This document shows positions 21,183-33,402 of a stretch of 64,000 nt of DNA, piece by piece. Made by a program: the position numbers and the translations under genes. Within the stretch, counting starts at the first letter, position 1, and each line of letters starts with the position of its first letter. Source of the DNA: Bidens hawaiensis (lineage: Eukaryota > Streptophyta > Magnoliopsida > Asterales > Asteraceae); the NCBI GenBank assembly GCA_021521415.1, contig JAIQDT010000192.1, positions 1,302,001-1,366,000 on the forward strand, in the 5' to 3' direction. The notes beneath the pieces are model-generated. The model saw only the letters and a list, made by a program, of their open reading frames with translations. It did no database searches and was not told where the DNA came from.

Positions 21183-21730
21183 TTTTGGTGCATGTTTTGT
21201 AACAGATAATCTTTAGTGTTTGATAGAATTTAGAGCAACGGTCAAGGGGGAGTCTGTTGGTGCATTTTGTGACCGTTGCTATGCAATTCTGACCAACGGA
21301 GACGAAGTGGTGAAGTTAGAACACCTTCACCATAGGCGAAGTTAGAACAACTTCGCCTACAGGCCCAATCCCAAGCCCGCGAAGTTGGTTCGTCTATATA
21401 TATGTGTGTCATGTTTAGGGTTTAGTATCTAGAAAAAGTGAGAGTATTTGTGTAGCGGTCATTGATTAGAGAGAAAGAGTTAGAGAGTGTAGTGTGGGCA
21501 GACCCGAGGTAGAGCTCACCTCGGGTCGGCCGTATTTTGTTTTCGTTCAGTATGTAATGCGGTTTGAATATTATATAAAGGATCTGCAGATTCGTTTATC
21601 CCATTCGTGTGTTTGTTTGTGTGTAATCGTGTTCTTCGTCTATAACATCGTAAACGAGTCTAGGAGGATTCCGCACTCCTAGACCTCGTGCGGATCTCGT
21701 ATCGATCAGCGACGCCCCGGGGGACTTACA
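21183..21730 (+). repeat. Right LTR of the short copia element
   Basis: It is a close copy of the left LTR with a start mutated to TTTTGGTGC, one GGCGAAGTT hairpin instead of two, and a short G-run before CTTACA. AAATT follows as the target duplication. Confidence 0.85.
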
Positions 21731-21918
21731 AAATTACCTTTATACCGTCATGTGCTAGGCACATGTTAGGATTTAATGAAGTAATTGGATGACAGTTAGT
21801 ATAAAGGACGAAAAGCAAGGAAATATGTCATATAAAGAACACCGCTTGAAAGTAAACTTTTTAAAGGATTTGATCCATAAATAAGCTATGTTTAAAGGAA
21901 AAAATTTGTAATTTTGTC
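21731..21918 (-). repeat. Right terminal inverted repeat of the Mutator-like element
   Basis: It is the inverted partner of 18122-18311. Its inner border touches the copia target duplication and its outer border touches TTTTATGTC. Confidence 0.88.
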
Positions 21919-22199
21919 TTTTATGTCATTTATAAACATCTTACATATTTTGTTAGAATTCGATATTCTATTAAAAAATATAATTACAACCTATAAAATC
22001 ACTAAGTGCATCTTTTTCGTGATTATAAAAAATTACGTCAGGATGCATCACGTGTTCGCATGAATATTCGATTATATAATTTAAATTTATTGAGCTATTT
22101 AATTTAATAAAATATAGACTTTTTTTTATTTAATCATTTGATTTTTATAGTTTAATTGTTTTTCTTTTGAGCTTCCCGTAAATCACATGGATTCTAAAG

Positions 22200-22202
<3 letters not shown>

Positions 22203-22258
<56 letters not shown>
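22203..22258. repeat. (TA)n microsatellite
   Basis: This is an uninterrupted TA array of about 55 bp, followed by a short CACACA run. Confidence 0.95.
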
Positions 22259-22268
22259 CACACACACA

Positions 22269-22300
22269 CTAGACGGGTGCCCGCGCGATGCAGCGGGTAA
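22269..22300 (-). mobile_element. Helitron-like 3' terminus
   Basis: Read on the minus strand, a GC-rich hairpin (CCCGC/GCGGG arms) is followed by a few bases and CTAG then T, next to a TA/CA array. This matches the 3' end of Helitrons. The body would extend right; I see no Rep/helicase gene and no clear 5' end. Confidence 0.4.
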
Positions 22301-23061
22301 CACTAAATTCTAATAATTACGTAACAATTATAGATGTTCATGGTTAGTTTGAAACCTTGAAACTGTTTAGATTACTAATCATCCGTTTGGTTTCATGGTT
22401 GGTTTTTTCCTTTTTGGTAATGTGGTTTCTAATTTTTTAAGCCATAGAAAATAGTTAGTTTGCAGTTTACACTGAAAACCGACCATATAAAACCTGACCG
22501 GATGATAAATTTATAATTAAAGCTCCATCCGTGAAACTAAACTATTGTTAACGATTCAGATTAAATTTTCAACTGTGTGTTTCGGTCTTCAACGAAAACA
22601 AAATGTTACTGGTGGTTTGGCTCCCGGTTTAACTTAAAACACGTCAAAACCGAATTAAGAAACACACATATAGGTTACATGTTAAATTTTTTAGTTGAAA
22701 AAAAATATAACAATACCATACTCAAATTAAATACAATAGAATGCTCATTTTATGGTGTAAGTTTTTAAAAAATTTATTAACGTACGAAAAAGTTATGGCC
22801 GTTTAAAAATCGTTGGTGGGAAGTTGGTTTTAAAATTGAAATTATAAGGAATATATGTGTAAAGATAATGGACCAAAGTTGAAACTATTTTATAAATTTA
22901 CAAAACATGAGTTAAGTAAAGGAGGAAACATTGTAATTATTTGTAAGCATATTTTGTAATAGACAACTTTGCCGTTATCTTAGATGCTTTATGAGATGTA
23001 TCATATGCATTACAAGTTGTAAATTACTTAAAAACTTGGTGTCTTAATTTGACCTTGTTTG

Positions 23062-23099
<38 letters not shown>

Positions 23100-23110
23100 G
23101 ACAAACTGAA
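22301..23110. other. AT-rich non-coding stretch with TA array
   Basis: There is no coding region or element end that I can support. A TA array with a TATACATA interruption lies at about 23068-23098. Confidence 0.5.
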
Positions 23111-24622
23111 AATTTTTCTTACTTTTTCAGACACTCATCACGACTTGACTCAAATTTTCGGGACGAAAATTCTTTAACATGGGAATGATGTGACAATCGT
23201 CAATTTCAGGTTAACTCCGTTAACTCCGTTAACTCAACTCCGTCAATTCAAACTTAAAGATCACTGAATCTATAACGCACACCTCATTACATTTAAACTA
23301 GGGTTTAAATGACGCTTAACACTTACTACATGTGTAGTCTTTCGGGAATTGCACCGAAACGCAAACGAGTTGACGCAAACGATTGGTGAATAAACGAAAA
23401 ACGTCAAAACAATAATTATGTGATAGTTATGTGTTAGACTTATGTGTTATGTGATAACATGGTATAAACGTTAACTCAATGTGCTAGAACTAGTTATTTA
23501 AGCTAGAAAAGTAACATTTGGAAGTTGAGGGACTAAAGTGTAACATGTTATTATAAATAATAACATAAACTAAAACCCTAACACTCTTTCTCTCCCTCCC
23601 AAACCCGACGGCAGCTCTATGCCCCCCCTTGCGATCGGCCTCATATACACACATACAATCAAGATTGTTCAAGTTTGATTGAAGATTAAGGTGTTAGGAA
23701 GGTATAAACAACTATCCTATGCATCCTCTATGCTTAATTTCGATTTTATTGGGTTAATTATAAACCCTAGGTCTGATTTTTATATGTGATGGTGTTCATG
23801 TGTCTTGTTTTGATTGAAAGATGTATTGATTGTTGAATTGATAGCTAGTATTGGTGCTATTGCATGTTAATTGTTGTGTCTTTGAGTTTGAGATCAAATA
23901 AAACCCTAACCATGTGTGTATGGTGTAATTGATATGCATGGATAGTGGTTATAGTGTCTAGAATGTTATATGAATGATTTGTGGTCCATAGATAGTTAAT
24001 ATGTTGAGTTTGGATGCAAACAGTTTCTGGACAGATTGTGTTGTTGATGTTCAATTGACTATAACGGGGTGTAAATGTGAAAATTAGTTGAGATAATTGA
24101 TACTACAGTAAACTAGGTTGAGTCTAGTTTCTAAAGAATGTAAATTTGCAATTTTTGGATGTGTAAAAGTTAACCTTTATGATTTTACAAAAACGTTGTG
24201 CAAAGCTGAGTTGTTAGACCTGCTGTTAGGTTGTTTTGTAAATATTATATCTCATGAAATACGAGACCAATTGGGTTGGTTCCACTTCTGGAAGTTGGAT
24301 TGTTGAGTTAGGAACCTAACCCAAGTGGTCTTGCATTTGTTGGATTTTTCATTTAACGGGAATTGCAAATAACTTTCTGTTGCGCATAAATTTGACTGTT
24401 ATGAGTTTGCTGTGGTAAATTGATCATTATGAGAAATATATATGGAATAAAAATACAACAAAATATGTTCTGGAAACCTAACACATATATGCTTTTGTGA
24501 TGATTTTTGGTAAATTAATTGAGATGCTATGATCGGTTGAATAGACTAGTTTTACAAGTAGAATTCTGTCGTTAAGAAACTAGTTGCTGAATTTTGTAAA
24601 AGTTGCATGAAACATGGTAATT

Positions 24623-24772
24623 GCTAATTAATTGTTGTGTTTTGACCAAATTGCCCTTGAGGGGAATGATTGCTAATTAATTGTCGTTTTTTGATCAAAT
24701 TGCCCTTGCGGGGAATAATTGCTAGTTAATTGTTATGTGTTGACCAAATTGCCCTCACGGGGAGTAATTGCT
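24623..24772 (+). repeat. Three 49-bp tandem repeats within the gypsy LTR
   Basis: Units starting GCTAATTAATTG (24623, 24672) and GCTAGTTAATTG (24721) each contain GACCAAATTGCCCT or a close variant and end in GGGGA(A/G)TRATT. Confidence 0.85.
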
Positions 24773-25441
24773 AGTGATGTACATTATTAATACATGACAC
24801 GTAAATAGTTGCTCACACATGTAATGTATCACAAATGTACTTGTTAAAGTCACACACGATTCACAAACGAAACACGAAACACATTGTGTGCATAGGTATT
24901 ATGTGCCGGGTCTAGAGACTCGATAATAGTTCCGACACTTAGAAAAAAATCTCTTTGTTGTTTTAGAACGCTAGAGAGAGTTTTTCTGTGACGCGCATCC
25001 TTTGGTGATTTATTTTGGGAATTCTTCGCAAACAGTGAGTTCACTTACCCCATTTTAAACTGTTTTCAAACGCTTTTCACTTGGGGGAGATAACATACTC
25101 CGAAAACGCATTTAAGATTTTGTTAATATAGATTATATATCACTTGTAAAGACTAAGTGGCAAACGCAATAACTAAAGTCCTTCATTCACATCGAACCGT
25201 TTAATATTGGATAATAGCGAGTCATTGTTGAGTAGTACTATTGGGTTTGACAAACCCCACCCAACGCTAAACTCGACTGGAGGTCGAGTGGGTGTAATCT
25301 TGGCTAAACACATACCATGGTCGGGATAGACCTGGTGGCAAGGCAAATGATAAACAGTCAGCTTCGGTGTCGAACACTTAGTAATACTTGTTTTATAGGC
25401 TAGCTACCTATAGATATGTAATTGACATAACACTATCTGGT

Positions 25442-25496
25442 AACGCAAAACACTTAACGCAAAACGCTGAACGCAAAACGCTGAACGCAAACGCTA
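25442..25496 (+). repeat. AACGCAAAACGCT short tandem repeats
   Basis: Four near-copies of a 13-14 bp unit lie close to the end of the gypsy LTR. Confidence 0.75.
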
Positions 25497-25518
25497 GCTC
25501 CGACGTTCTATTGTTTTC

Positions 25519-27656
25519 AGATTCCAGTCGTTCAATCCTTTCCATGTGCCATCCTCATGCTAGCTCCGTAAACATAATTACCTGCGTGCATACTAAAAGT
25601 CAGCTACGCTGAGTGAGTTCTAGTTAATCAGGCGACTTTCCATATAGCCATTACATGCATATATATGTGTATATATATATATATACATATGGGTCCGAAG
25701 ACACATAATCATTCATCTAACCTGCTCACATCGCCGCTAACCTCTTTACCACCCCTACATCTTAGCCACTTAATTACGGAAGCACATTGAGGCTTTCCCT
25801 CCCATGTACATATGTATTGCCACTTATTTAACGAAGGCACATAGAGGCTTTCCCTCCCACGTTCTATCGTTGTGCCACTTAATAACGAAGACACGTATAG
25901 GCTTACCCTACCACGTGCTATCTTCATACCACTTACACCCTTACCCACTTATTACCACTTCTACCACACTCTAACTCGACGTGCCTACAACACACTTCTT
26001 ATAATAAACAAGTCACAACATAACATTCATACACACTGCTTATTACCTTGCAATCATTTTCTTTGGCGATACGTGTAATATCCGAAGATCATTCACGCAC
26101 TGACAAACATTACCTTCCCTGTCTACACGTGCATATCCGAAGATCGTTCACGCATCAACAGACATCCATTCATAACATCTATATATATTTCATGTCAAAC
26201 ATTATAGCATACACTTACCACTTAAGGTAAGTGTATTCACACTTCACATCGAGTATGCACACATCCTCGAAAACATAATAAGGAAGTGGGGCTAGAAACT
26301 CACCTAAACTCGGTTACGTTCATCATTAATGGTTACTCCTTTCTTTAGCTGTGCGCGACTAACTGTATAACAATCACACGTATCGGTTAACTATCACTAC
26401 CCATAACGCGTTAATAGTCTAATTATAATCCTTAAAGAACGGGGGTCCGGGGGCAGCGCCCCTGACAGCGAAGTTCTAGGGGCGGCAGCCCCTAGCAGGG
26501 TCCAAGGGGCAGAGTCCCTGGCTGGGGTTGAGCTGGCAGGTCAGCTTGGAAAAATTTTATTTCCATTAACTGTCTTAACACATTTTTCATTATAATTGTT
26601 AATTATTATTTTATTTGCTAACTCATAAAGTTAGAGGGCTTCTTTGTAATTAATCCATTCTTTTCTAAGTTTAGGGACCATTCTATCATTCTTCCAAAGT
26701 TTAATTCGTTATCCAGTTCCTTAAAGAATTGGGGCTCATTCATTACTTCTTGATTTATAACGAACTGAACCTTATAACGAAAGGAACCTTATAACAAACT
26801 GAACCTTATAACGAACTGGTATGTATAAAGAATTGAACCATTATAACGAACTGGCCCTCAAAATGAACTGGGGGTTCATTCGTCAGTTCCCCGTTAACGA
26901 ATTATGTAACGAATGGCTTAACGAATTAAAGCTTATTCGTTACTTTTCCTTAACGAATGGACATAGCGAACTATTGCTAATTCGTTATTTCTCCTTAACG
27001 AATGGACATAGCGTACTGTCGCTAATTTGTTACTTCTCCACTAACGAATTAGGGTTAGGTCAGAGAATGTCAGAAAAATTCTGTGACTTCCCTTACCTCG
27101 TACCTACCTTTTCCGGCGCCGTCATCGCCGGAAAATCGGGATCTCACCGGAAAAGCGAGATCTCACTTGTTTCACCACCGTTTTTCGTCCCGTTCGATCC
27201 AGATCTGAGCTAGGGTGCTCCCTAAGCTCATCTTTTGATCGGTTTATACCCGATTCTATCCGGACCTCGTGACTTTAACGGTTTATGGTGTCGGCTCGTC
27301 GTTTCGCGACTAGATCTAACGGGTTTGGATCCATACAATATCATACTATCATTATCCCGGATCGGAATCGGTTCTTCTTCTTGGTTTCGGCTAGAGAAAG
27401 AGACAAATATGAGAGAGAGCTTAAGTGTGTGTTTTGGGTGGTGTATGGAATGAGTGGAATGAATGAATTAAGGAAGGAAAAGACTTATATATATTATGGG
27501 TCATGGGCTTAAGCCCATGGTCCTTCTTTTTTTCTTATTAACTCAAGTCCATTACCCATATCTCTTTAATTATTTATCTACTAATCCAAGTAATTTTTTC
27601 CCACCGTAAGTAAATAATATATTTACTATTATTTTTAGAACTTTTGGGATGTTACA
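25519..27656 (-). repeat. Chromovirus LTR copy L1 (minus strand, 3' part missing)
   Basis: Read on the minus strand it begins TGTAACATCCC (27656) and runs about 2.1 kb. It matches the plus-strand LTR at 55368-57575, including the CCACTTAATAACGAAG repeats near 25870. The palindrome CATGGGCTTAAGCCCATG (27502-27519) lies beside a TATATATATA box. A hairpin at 26211-26234 and a GC-rich hairpin cluster at about 26440-26530 are shared with the other copies. The final 290 bp or so are lost at the junction with the gypsy LTR at 25518. Confidence 0.8.
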
Positions 27657-29611
27657 TTACTTACCTTCATACTTTCTTTCTTCCATAATCATACATTACG
27701 TTTTAAAGAGCATTGCGCCCTATAACCTTCGCATATATTATTAGGGTATGCAACCCTTTAACCTTCGCATATATTATTAGGGTATACAACCCTTTATCCT
27801 TCGCATATATTATTAGGGTATGTAAACCTTTAAATTTCTCTGATTTTAGAAGAGTCTCTAGCCCTTTAACCGTCGCATATAATATTAGGGTATGCAACCC
27901 TTCATCATTCGCAAATATTATTAGGGTCTGCAATCCTTTAACCGTACATTACCTTTCATTATCATTATCACATTCTTACATACCTTTCATAATATCATAC
28001 TTTCTTTCACTTACTCATATCATACTTATTGCACTATGCCTTCCCTAACAATACGTGCAATATCCGAAGATCGTTCACGTACTGTCAAGCAATCATTCAT
28101 AATATAAACAAGTCATCATTAAGACATACACTTACCATTTAAGGTAAGTGTATTAACATTCACATTGAGTGTGCACACAGCCCCGAAATCATAACAAGGA
28201 AATGGGGCTAGAAACTCACCTAAACTCGGTTACGTTCACCGATAATGGTTATTCCCTTCCTTAGCTGTGCGCGACTAACTGTATATCAATTACATTTATC
28301 AATTAACTATCGATACCCATATCGCGTTTCTAGTCTAATTATAACCTTTAACGAACAGGGGTCCGGGGCAGTGCCCCTGGTAGCAGGGTTCTAGGGGCGG
28401 CATCCCCTAGCGGGGTCCAAGGGGTAGAGCCCCTGGCTGGGGTTAAGCTGCCAGGTCAGCTTGGAAAAATTTTGTTTTCATTAATTGTCTTAAAACATTT
28501 TTCATTAGGATTTTAAATTATTATCTAATTCTCTAACTCATTCGCTATAACGAATTAAGCCTGATTCATTATCTGATTAACTATCTTATCATGCCTTGAT
28601 TCATTATCTAGTTCGTTACCTTATCATAACGAATTGTTGAGTAAAGAATGACCTAGTTCGTTTTCGTGATCATAATGAATGAGCATATAACAAATTACCT
28701 GATTCGTTATCTTAATCTAACGAATGGGCATATAACGAATTACCCGATTCGTTATCTTAATCTGACGAATGGAATGGTAATGAATTATGGGTCCATTTGT
28801 AATTAAGTCACACGAAGGAGTCCCATTCGTTATGGCTACGTTATGAATTACCGTTGATTCGTTTATCATAACGAATGAGCATCTGTTCTTATTCAAACTT
28901 TGACTAAAGGGGTCAAAGTCAAAATTGATAAGAACATATGCAGTGAACCTTCACTAGATCAGCAATAAACCTTCGATTCTCAACGAAACAAAACAAATTT
29001 GGTACCATTGAACTCGTAATCCTAGCGCCTACAATCCACAAACCATCAATCATCCAAATATTAGGTTTTACAGGGTGCGTTTTACCCATATATACATTCA
29101 GCTCATTAAACAATCAATTAACCCATCAAATATCAACGAATTTCAGTGAGGTTTGTTGCATCGTATTAGTTTTTACCATTTAAACATAGATCTAAGATCT
29201 CTAGACGTAATCCGGACCTAAACGAACAAGTTCTCGATATAAACGTACCTTAAACGAGTCGGTTTACGAACACGGTCTAGTCTTGAGGTTGTTTTGGTTC
29301 GTCACAACGTTCTAGCACCAACAAGCTCGGGTTTTCACCTTCGGATCTCGACTCGGGATATAAGATGGTGTTTGTGTGTGTTTTTGATAGTGTAGGCTAT
29401 GGTGTATAGATGGATATAAATGGAAAGGTTTAGGGTTTAAGGGGTATTTATACTCCCTTAAGCCCATGGACCTAAGGCCCATTCCATCTCTTATTCCGTC
29501 TTCTAAAGTCCAAGCCCCCCTCTATTAGTTTATTTATGTAAACCGATAAACGACATACTATAAATCAAACAAAATTTATCTTATTAACTCTTTCAAAAGC
29601 AGGATGTTACA
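27657..29611 (-). repeat. TE3 3' LTR (L2, truncated)
   Basis: It aligns with 37268-39194 of the 5' LTR. The minus-strand start is TGTAACATCCTGC at 29611, next to the polypurine tract AAGGAGTGAAGACT. Its far end (about 380 bp) has been replaced by L1. It contains the tandem repeat with core ACCCTAATAATAT (read on the minus strand) at about 27712-27945. Confidence 0.88.
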
Positions 29612-29614
29612 AGT

Positions 29615-30384
29615 CTTCACTCCTTAAAGAGGTTTCATCCCGGAACCTAACTATTACATAAACAAATTCGGGTAAAACTTGCGCCTCTTCTTCAGTTTCC
29701 CAAGTGGCATCCGATCGATTACGATGCTTCCATATCACTTTCAACAAAGGGATAACTTTATGACAGAGCTGCTTTTCCTTGCGGTCAATGATCTCTACAG
29801 GCTGTTCAATGTAGTTCATCGGTTCATCAACCTCAATATCCACCAATGGTACATGAGACGTGTCATCAGCTAGACATTTCCTTAGATGGAAACATGAAAG
29901 GTTGAATGAATTCCTTCTAACTCCTCGGGTAAATCTAGCTTGTAAGCTACTTCACCCATACGTTCTGTAATCTTGAATGGTCCAATGTACCTCGGACTCA
30001 ACTTACCCCTCTTTCTAAAACGAATAATTCCTTTCCAAGGCGAGACCTTGAGCATCACATTGTCACTAACGTTAAACTCAATCGGTCGTCGCCTCTTATC
30101 AGCATACAACTTCTATCTGTCTTGAGCAGCTTTCATTCTTGCCTTAATCTGATCGAACTTTGAAGAAGTTTCTTGCACAACTTCTAAACTTCCCATCTCT
30201 TTCTGACCATTGTCTCCCCAACATACCGGGGTTATACATCGTGTACCGTAAAGCATCTCAAACGGTGGCATACCAATACTTGTATGGTAGCTGTTGTTAT
30301 AGGAGAACTCTGCCAGATGCAGATGATCATCCCAACTTCCTCCAAAGTCTAAAGCACAAGCACGTAGCATATCCTCAAGGGTTT
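29615..30384 (-). pseudogene. TE3 integrase C-terminus and chromodomain-like tail
   Basis: Integrase core continuation: QTLEDMLRACALDFGGSWDD, FSYNNSYHTSIGMPPFEMLY and GTRCITPVCWG. A GPY/F-type region follows (WKGIIRFRKRGKLSPRYIGP, LDLPEELEGIHSTFHVS). After a frame break come PVEIIDRKEKQLCHKVIPL and VIWKHRNRSDATWETEEE, which is chromodomain-like and typical of Tekay/Del chromoviruses. Such tails are thought to guide integration to heterochromatin. Stops separate the three open stretches at 30109-30113 and near 29880. Confidence 0.82.
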
Positions 30385-30389
30385 GGATC

Positions 30390-32598
30390 TGTAAGGCCCT
30401 GTTACCGGTAGCCTTACTTTGTACGTTGGATTTACTCATAAACGCAGTTCTAAATATCAGAGTTAATAAAAACTTTCGAGGAATAATAAAACTTCAACCA
30501 TAACATTTTACATAACCATCAAATCATGTCTTATAAAACATTCGTAGTCAATTAAAACAAAAAATAGTCTTTAAAACATCACAACATTTCTTCGAGATGC
30601 AGTATCTTCGATTCCAAGCCATGTGTCTTCAGTCACGCGAGCTGCCTCAACCTATTTGCCTGCGTGCATACTAAAAGTCAGCTACGCTGAGTGAGTTCTA
30701 GTTAATTACATAACTTACTTTTCATACACATATACGTGCCCGAAGGTACGCATTACACACATATCATGATCAGCATTCGTCCATACACATTCATATATAA
30801 CCATACATTATTAGGGTCCGGTCACCCTTCATCCTCGGATATTATTAGGGTCCGGTCACCCTTCATCCACGGATATTAGTAGGGTCCGGTACTCTTCATC
30901 CTCCGATATTATTAGGGTCCGGTACCCTTCATCCTCGGATATTATTAAGGTCCGGTACCCTTTCTTCCATTGCTTCATACTACACCTGTTCTTAAATACT
31001 ATTCCTGACAATACGTGCATTCTCCGAAGAGTGTTTACGTACCATTAACATATCATACGTACATTACGCATACATCATATATATTATACATGTTCTTAGA
31101 TACTTTTCCTGACAATACGTGCAATCTCCGAAGAGCGTTCACGTACCATTAACATATCATACGTACATTATGCATACATCATATATATTCATACATGCAT
31201 TTTATCTTACATCATACATAGCAATCACATCTTTAGCAACCACCTGAGGGTACATGCAATATTCGAAAATCGTTCACGCGCCGTCAAGAAATCATCATAC
31301 ACACATCATACAAGGCATACACTTACCACTTGAGGTAAGTGTATTAACTATCACATTCAGTATGCATACAACCCCGAAAACATAACAAGGAAGTGGGGCT
31401 AGAAACTCACCTGAAGTCGGTTACGTTCACCGTTTACGGTTATTCCCCTCTTGAGCTGTGTACGACTAACTGTATAATAGTTATACGTATTAATAGACTA
31501 TCACTACACATATCGTCTTTCTAGTTTAATTATTACCCTCAACGAACGGGGGTCCGGGGGCAGCGCCCTTTGGCAGCGGGGTTCTTGGGGCTGCAGCCCC
31601 TAGCGGGGTCCAAGGGGGCAGAGCCCCTGGCTGGGGTTAAGCTGCCAGGTCACCTTTTCTAAGTCCAAGACCATTCCGTCATTCTTTCAAATTTCTTATT
31701 CGTCACTCAGTCCTTAACGAATGGGAATTCATAACGAATTACCCATTATAGCGAATCTGCCTTTGTAACTAATCAGGCATCTTAACGAACTGGTCCCTTT
31801 AGCGAATTGAACCTTAACGAACTGATCTAATCTACGAATGAACCCTATAACGAATGGGGTTCATTCGTCCCTCCCTTAACGAATGGCCTTAACGAATGGC
31901 CTAGTTCGCCCTTATTTCCTTAACGAATTACTTGCCAGTTCGCTAATCTTTCCTTAGCGAATCGGCTGGCGAATCACATCTACTTTGCTAGTTACCCTTA
32001 GCGAATTAGGGTTAGGTCAGAGAATGTCGGAAACATTTTCTGACACGCTAAACTCGTACCAGCCGCCTTACCGGTGCCGCCGCTGGAAAAACGCTGTGTC
32101 ACCGGAAAAACGAGATCTAGCTCGTTTCCACCATTTTATTGACCGTTTTTCGTCTCGTTTGATCCAGATCTGAGCTAGGGTGACCCCTAAGCTCATCATA
32201 GGTTTGGTTTATACCCGATTCCACCCGGGTCTCGTGACTTAAATGGTTTAACGGTGTCGGCTCGTCGTTTCGTGTTTATATCTCACGGTTTTAAGCTCAT
32301 ACAACAAAATACTATCATACCTTGGGTCGGGATCCGTTTCTTCTTCTATATTTCGGCTAGAGAGAGAGAGAGAGAGCTTAAGTGTGTGTTTTGAGAGGTG
32401 TATGGAATATGTGTTAAATAATGAAAATGGGTATTAAGTGTTTATATATATATGGATCATGGGCTTAAGCCCATGGTCCTTTCCTCTTTCTTTCATAACC
32501 CAAGTCCATAACCCATGTCCATTTGACCCAACACTAGCCCGACTCATAATGACCTATATTTTCATTTATTAACCGAAACTAGAAAACTGGATGTTACA
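30390..32598 (-). mobile_element. Solo chromovirus LTR L3 inside TE3 integrase
   Basis: The plus strand reads TGTAAGGCC...GGATGTTACA, bounded by the exact 5-bp duplication GGATC (30385-30389 and 32599-32603). At 2,209 bp it is a full LTR with no internal region. It shares the palindrome CATGGGCTTAAGCCCATG (32458-32475), a TATATATA box, the hairpin (31319-31342), the GC hairpins (about 31550-31640) and the 45-bp block (30660-30707). Its tandem repeat (30812-30965) has a unit based on ATATTATTAGGGTCCGGT. Confidence 0.93.
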
Positions 32599-32603
32599 GG
32601 ATC

Positions 32604-33400
32604 GTCCTTTCAGACTGTCCATCTGTTTGAGGAGATACGCCGTACTGATGTTCAATCTTATTCCCATAGCTTCATGGAACCTCTTCCAAAACCTCAAAGT
32701 AAACCCAGTGTCTCTATCAGACACGATCGATAATGGTACTGCATGCTTAGATACAACCTCTTTAATGAACAAACTTACTAACGATTCTGACGAGATGACC
32801 TCTCGTATAGACAGAAAATGAGCACTTTTGGCCAAACGGTCCACTATCACCCAAATAGTATCATGATGCTTAGCTGTACGAGGTAGCTTAGTTATGAAAT
32901 CCATGGTGATGTGTTCTCATTTCCATTCTGGTATATCCAAAGTTTGCATCTTCCCACAAGGCTTCTAGTGCTCTGCTTTTACTTGCATATAAGTTAAGCA
33001 CTCACCGACATAATCTACCGAATCATTCTTCATTCCTGGCCACCAGTAGTCTCTTTTCAAATCCTGGTATATCTTCGTAGTTCCTGGATGAATTGAATAT
33101 CTTGACTTATGAGCTTCATCTAAGATTCGACCTCTAAGATTTCCTTGGCGTGGGATCCACATACGGTCAAGCCTAGTCTTAACACCATGGGTGTTTTCCA
33201 TCAACTCGTCTTGCTGCCCAAGTATACTTTCTTTCTTCACTATCCCTTCATCTACTAACACTTCTGATTGCACTTTGATGATTTCTTCAAAAAGACTTGA
33301 ATTCATAATCAGCTCGTACAACTTCACTGTTGCAAGGACTTCCTCATTCTTATGACTTAGTGCATCGGCGACCATATTAGCTTTACCAGGATAGTACTTA
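32604..33400 (-). pseudogene. TE3 integrase N-terminus and core
   Basis: The zinc-finger region shows HKSRYSIHPG with both His, but the Cys pair reads ECLTYMQ, so the second Cys is Tyr. The core has IVDRLAKSAHF (first Asp) and IVSDRDTGF (second Asp). The region of the catalytic Glu lies after a small indel, where it is readable only in the shifted frame next to the solo LTR (L3). Stops occur near 32920 and 32965. Upstream the frame joins RNase H through KANMVADALSHK. Confidence 0.82.
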
Positions 33401-33402
33401 AT

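Larger units (their letters stand above)
19032..21730 (+). mobile_element. Short non-autonomous copia-type LTR element
   Basis: It has LTRs at 19032-19615 and 21183-21730, an initiator-Met primer site TGGTATCAGAGC at 19618-19629, a polypurine tract AAGGGGGAG before the right LTR, and the exact 5-bp duplication AAATT (19027-19031 and 21731-21735). The internal region is only about 1.55 kb and encodes no gag or pol, so it must rely on another element's proteins. It inserted exactly at the inner edge of the right Mutator terminus. Its leader is crowded with GGCGAAGTT variants. Confidence 0.9.
18122..21918. mobile_element. Mutator-like element with 190-bp inverted termini
   Basis: TTTTATGTC is duplicated exactly at 18113-18121 and 21919-21927, the 9-bp target size of Mutator-like elements. 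The ends (18122-18311 and 21731-21918) are inverted copies over about 190 bp with roughly 80% identity by eye, both sharing a TGTGCCTAGCACATG core. It encodes no transposase. Without the copia insertion (19032-21730) the element would be about 1.1 kb. Confidence 0.9.
23120..25518 (+). mobile_element. Truncated gypsy element: pol tail plus 3' LTR
   Basis: Just before the LTR, TTTTCGGGACGAAAATTC and TTTAACATGGGAATGA resemble the end of a chromovirus pol followed by the polypurine tract. The LTR begins TGTGACAATCG (23189) and appears to end GTTTTCA (25518), about 2.3 kb. TATAAATAA near 23551 is a likely promoter, with CT-rich DNA downstream. Everything upstream of about 23120 is missing. The right neighbour (25519 on) is inside a different LTR, so this element probably inserted there and later lost its left half. 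Confidence 0.6.

Noticed and set aside
27712..27945. CRISPR array
   Set aside because: The repeats are direct, with no unique spacers of constant length, and they sit in a plant LTR. They are ordinary tandem repeats.
27703..28048. Repetitive Tyr/Ala/Lys frames on both strands (also 37318-37603)
   Set aside because: They are translations of the LTR tandem repeats with the CCCTAATAATAT core. No start context or domain is present.
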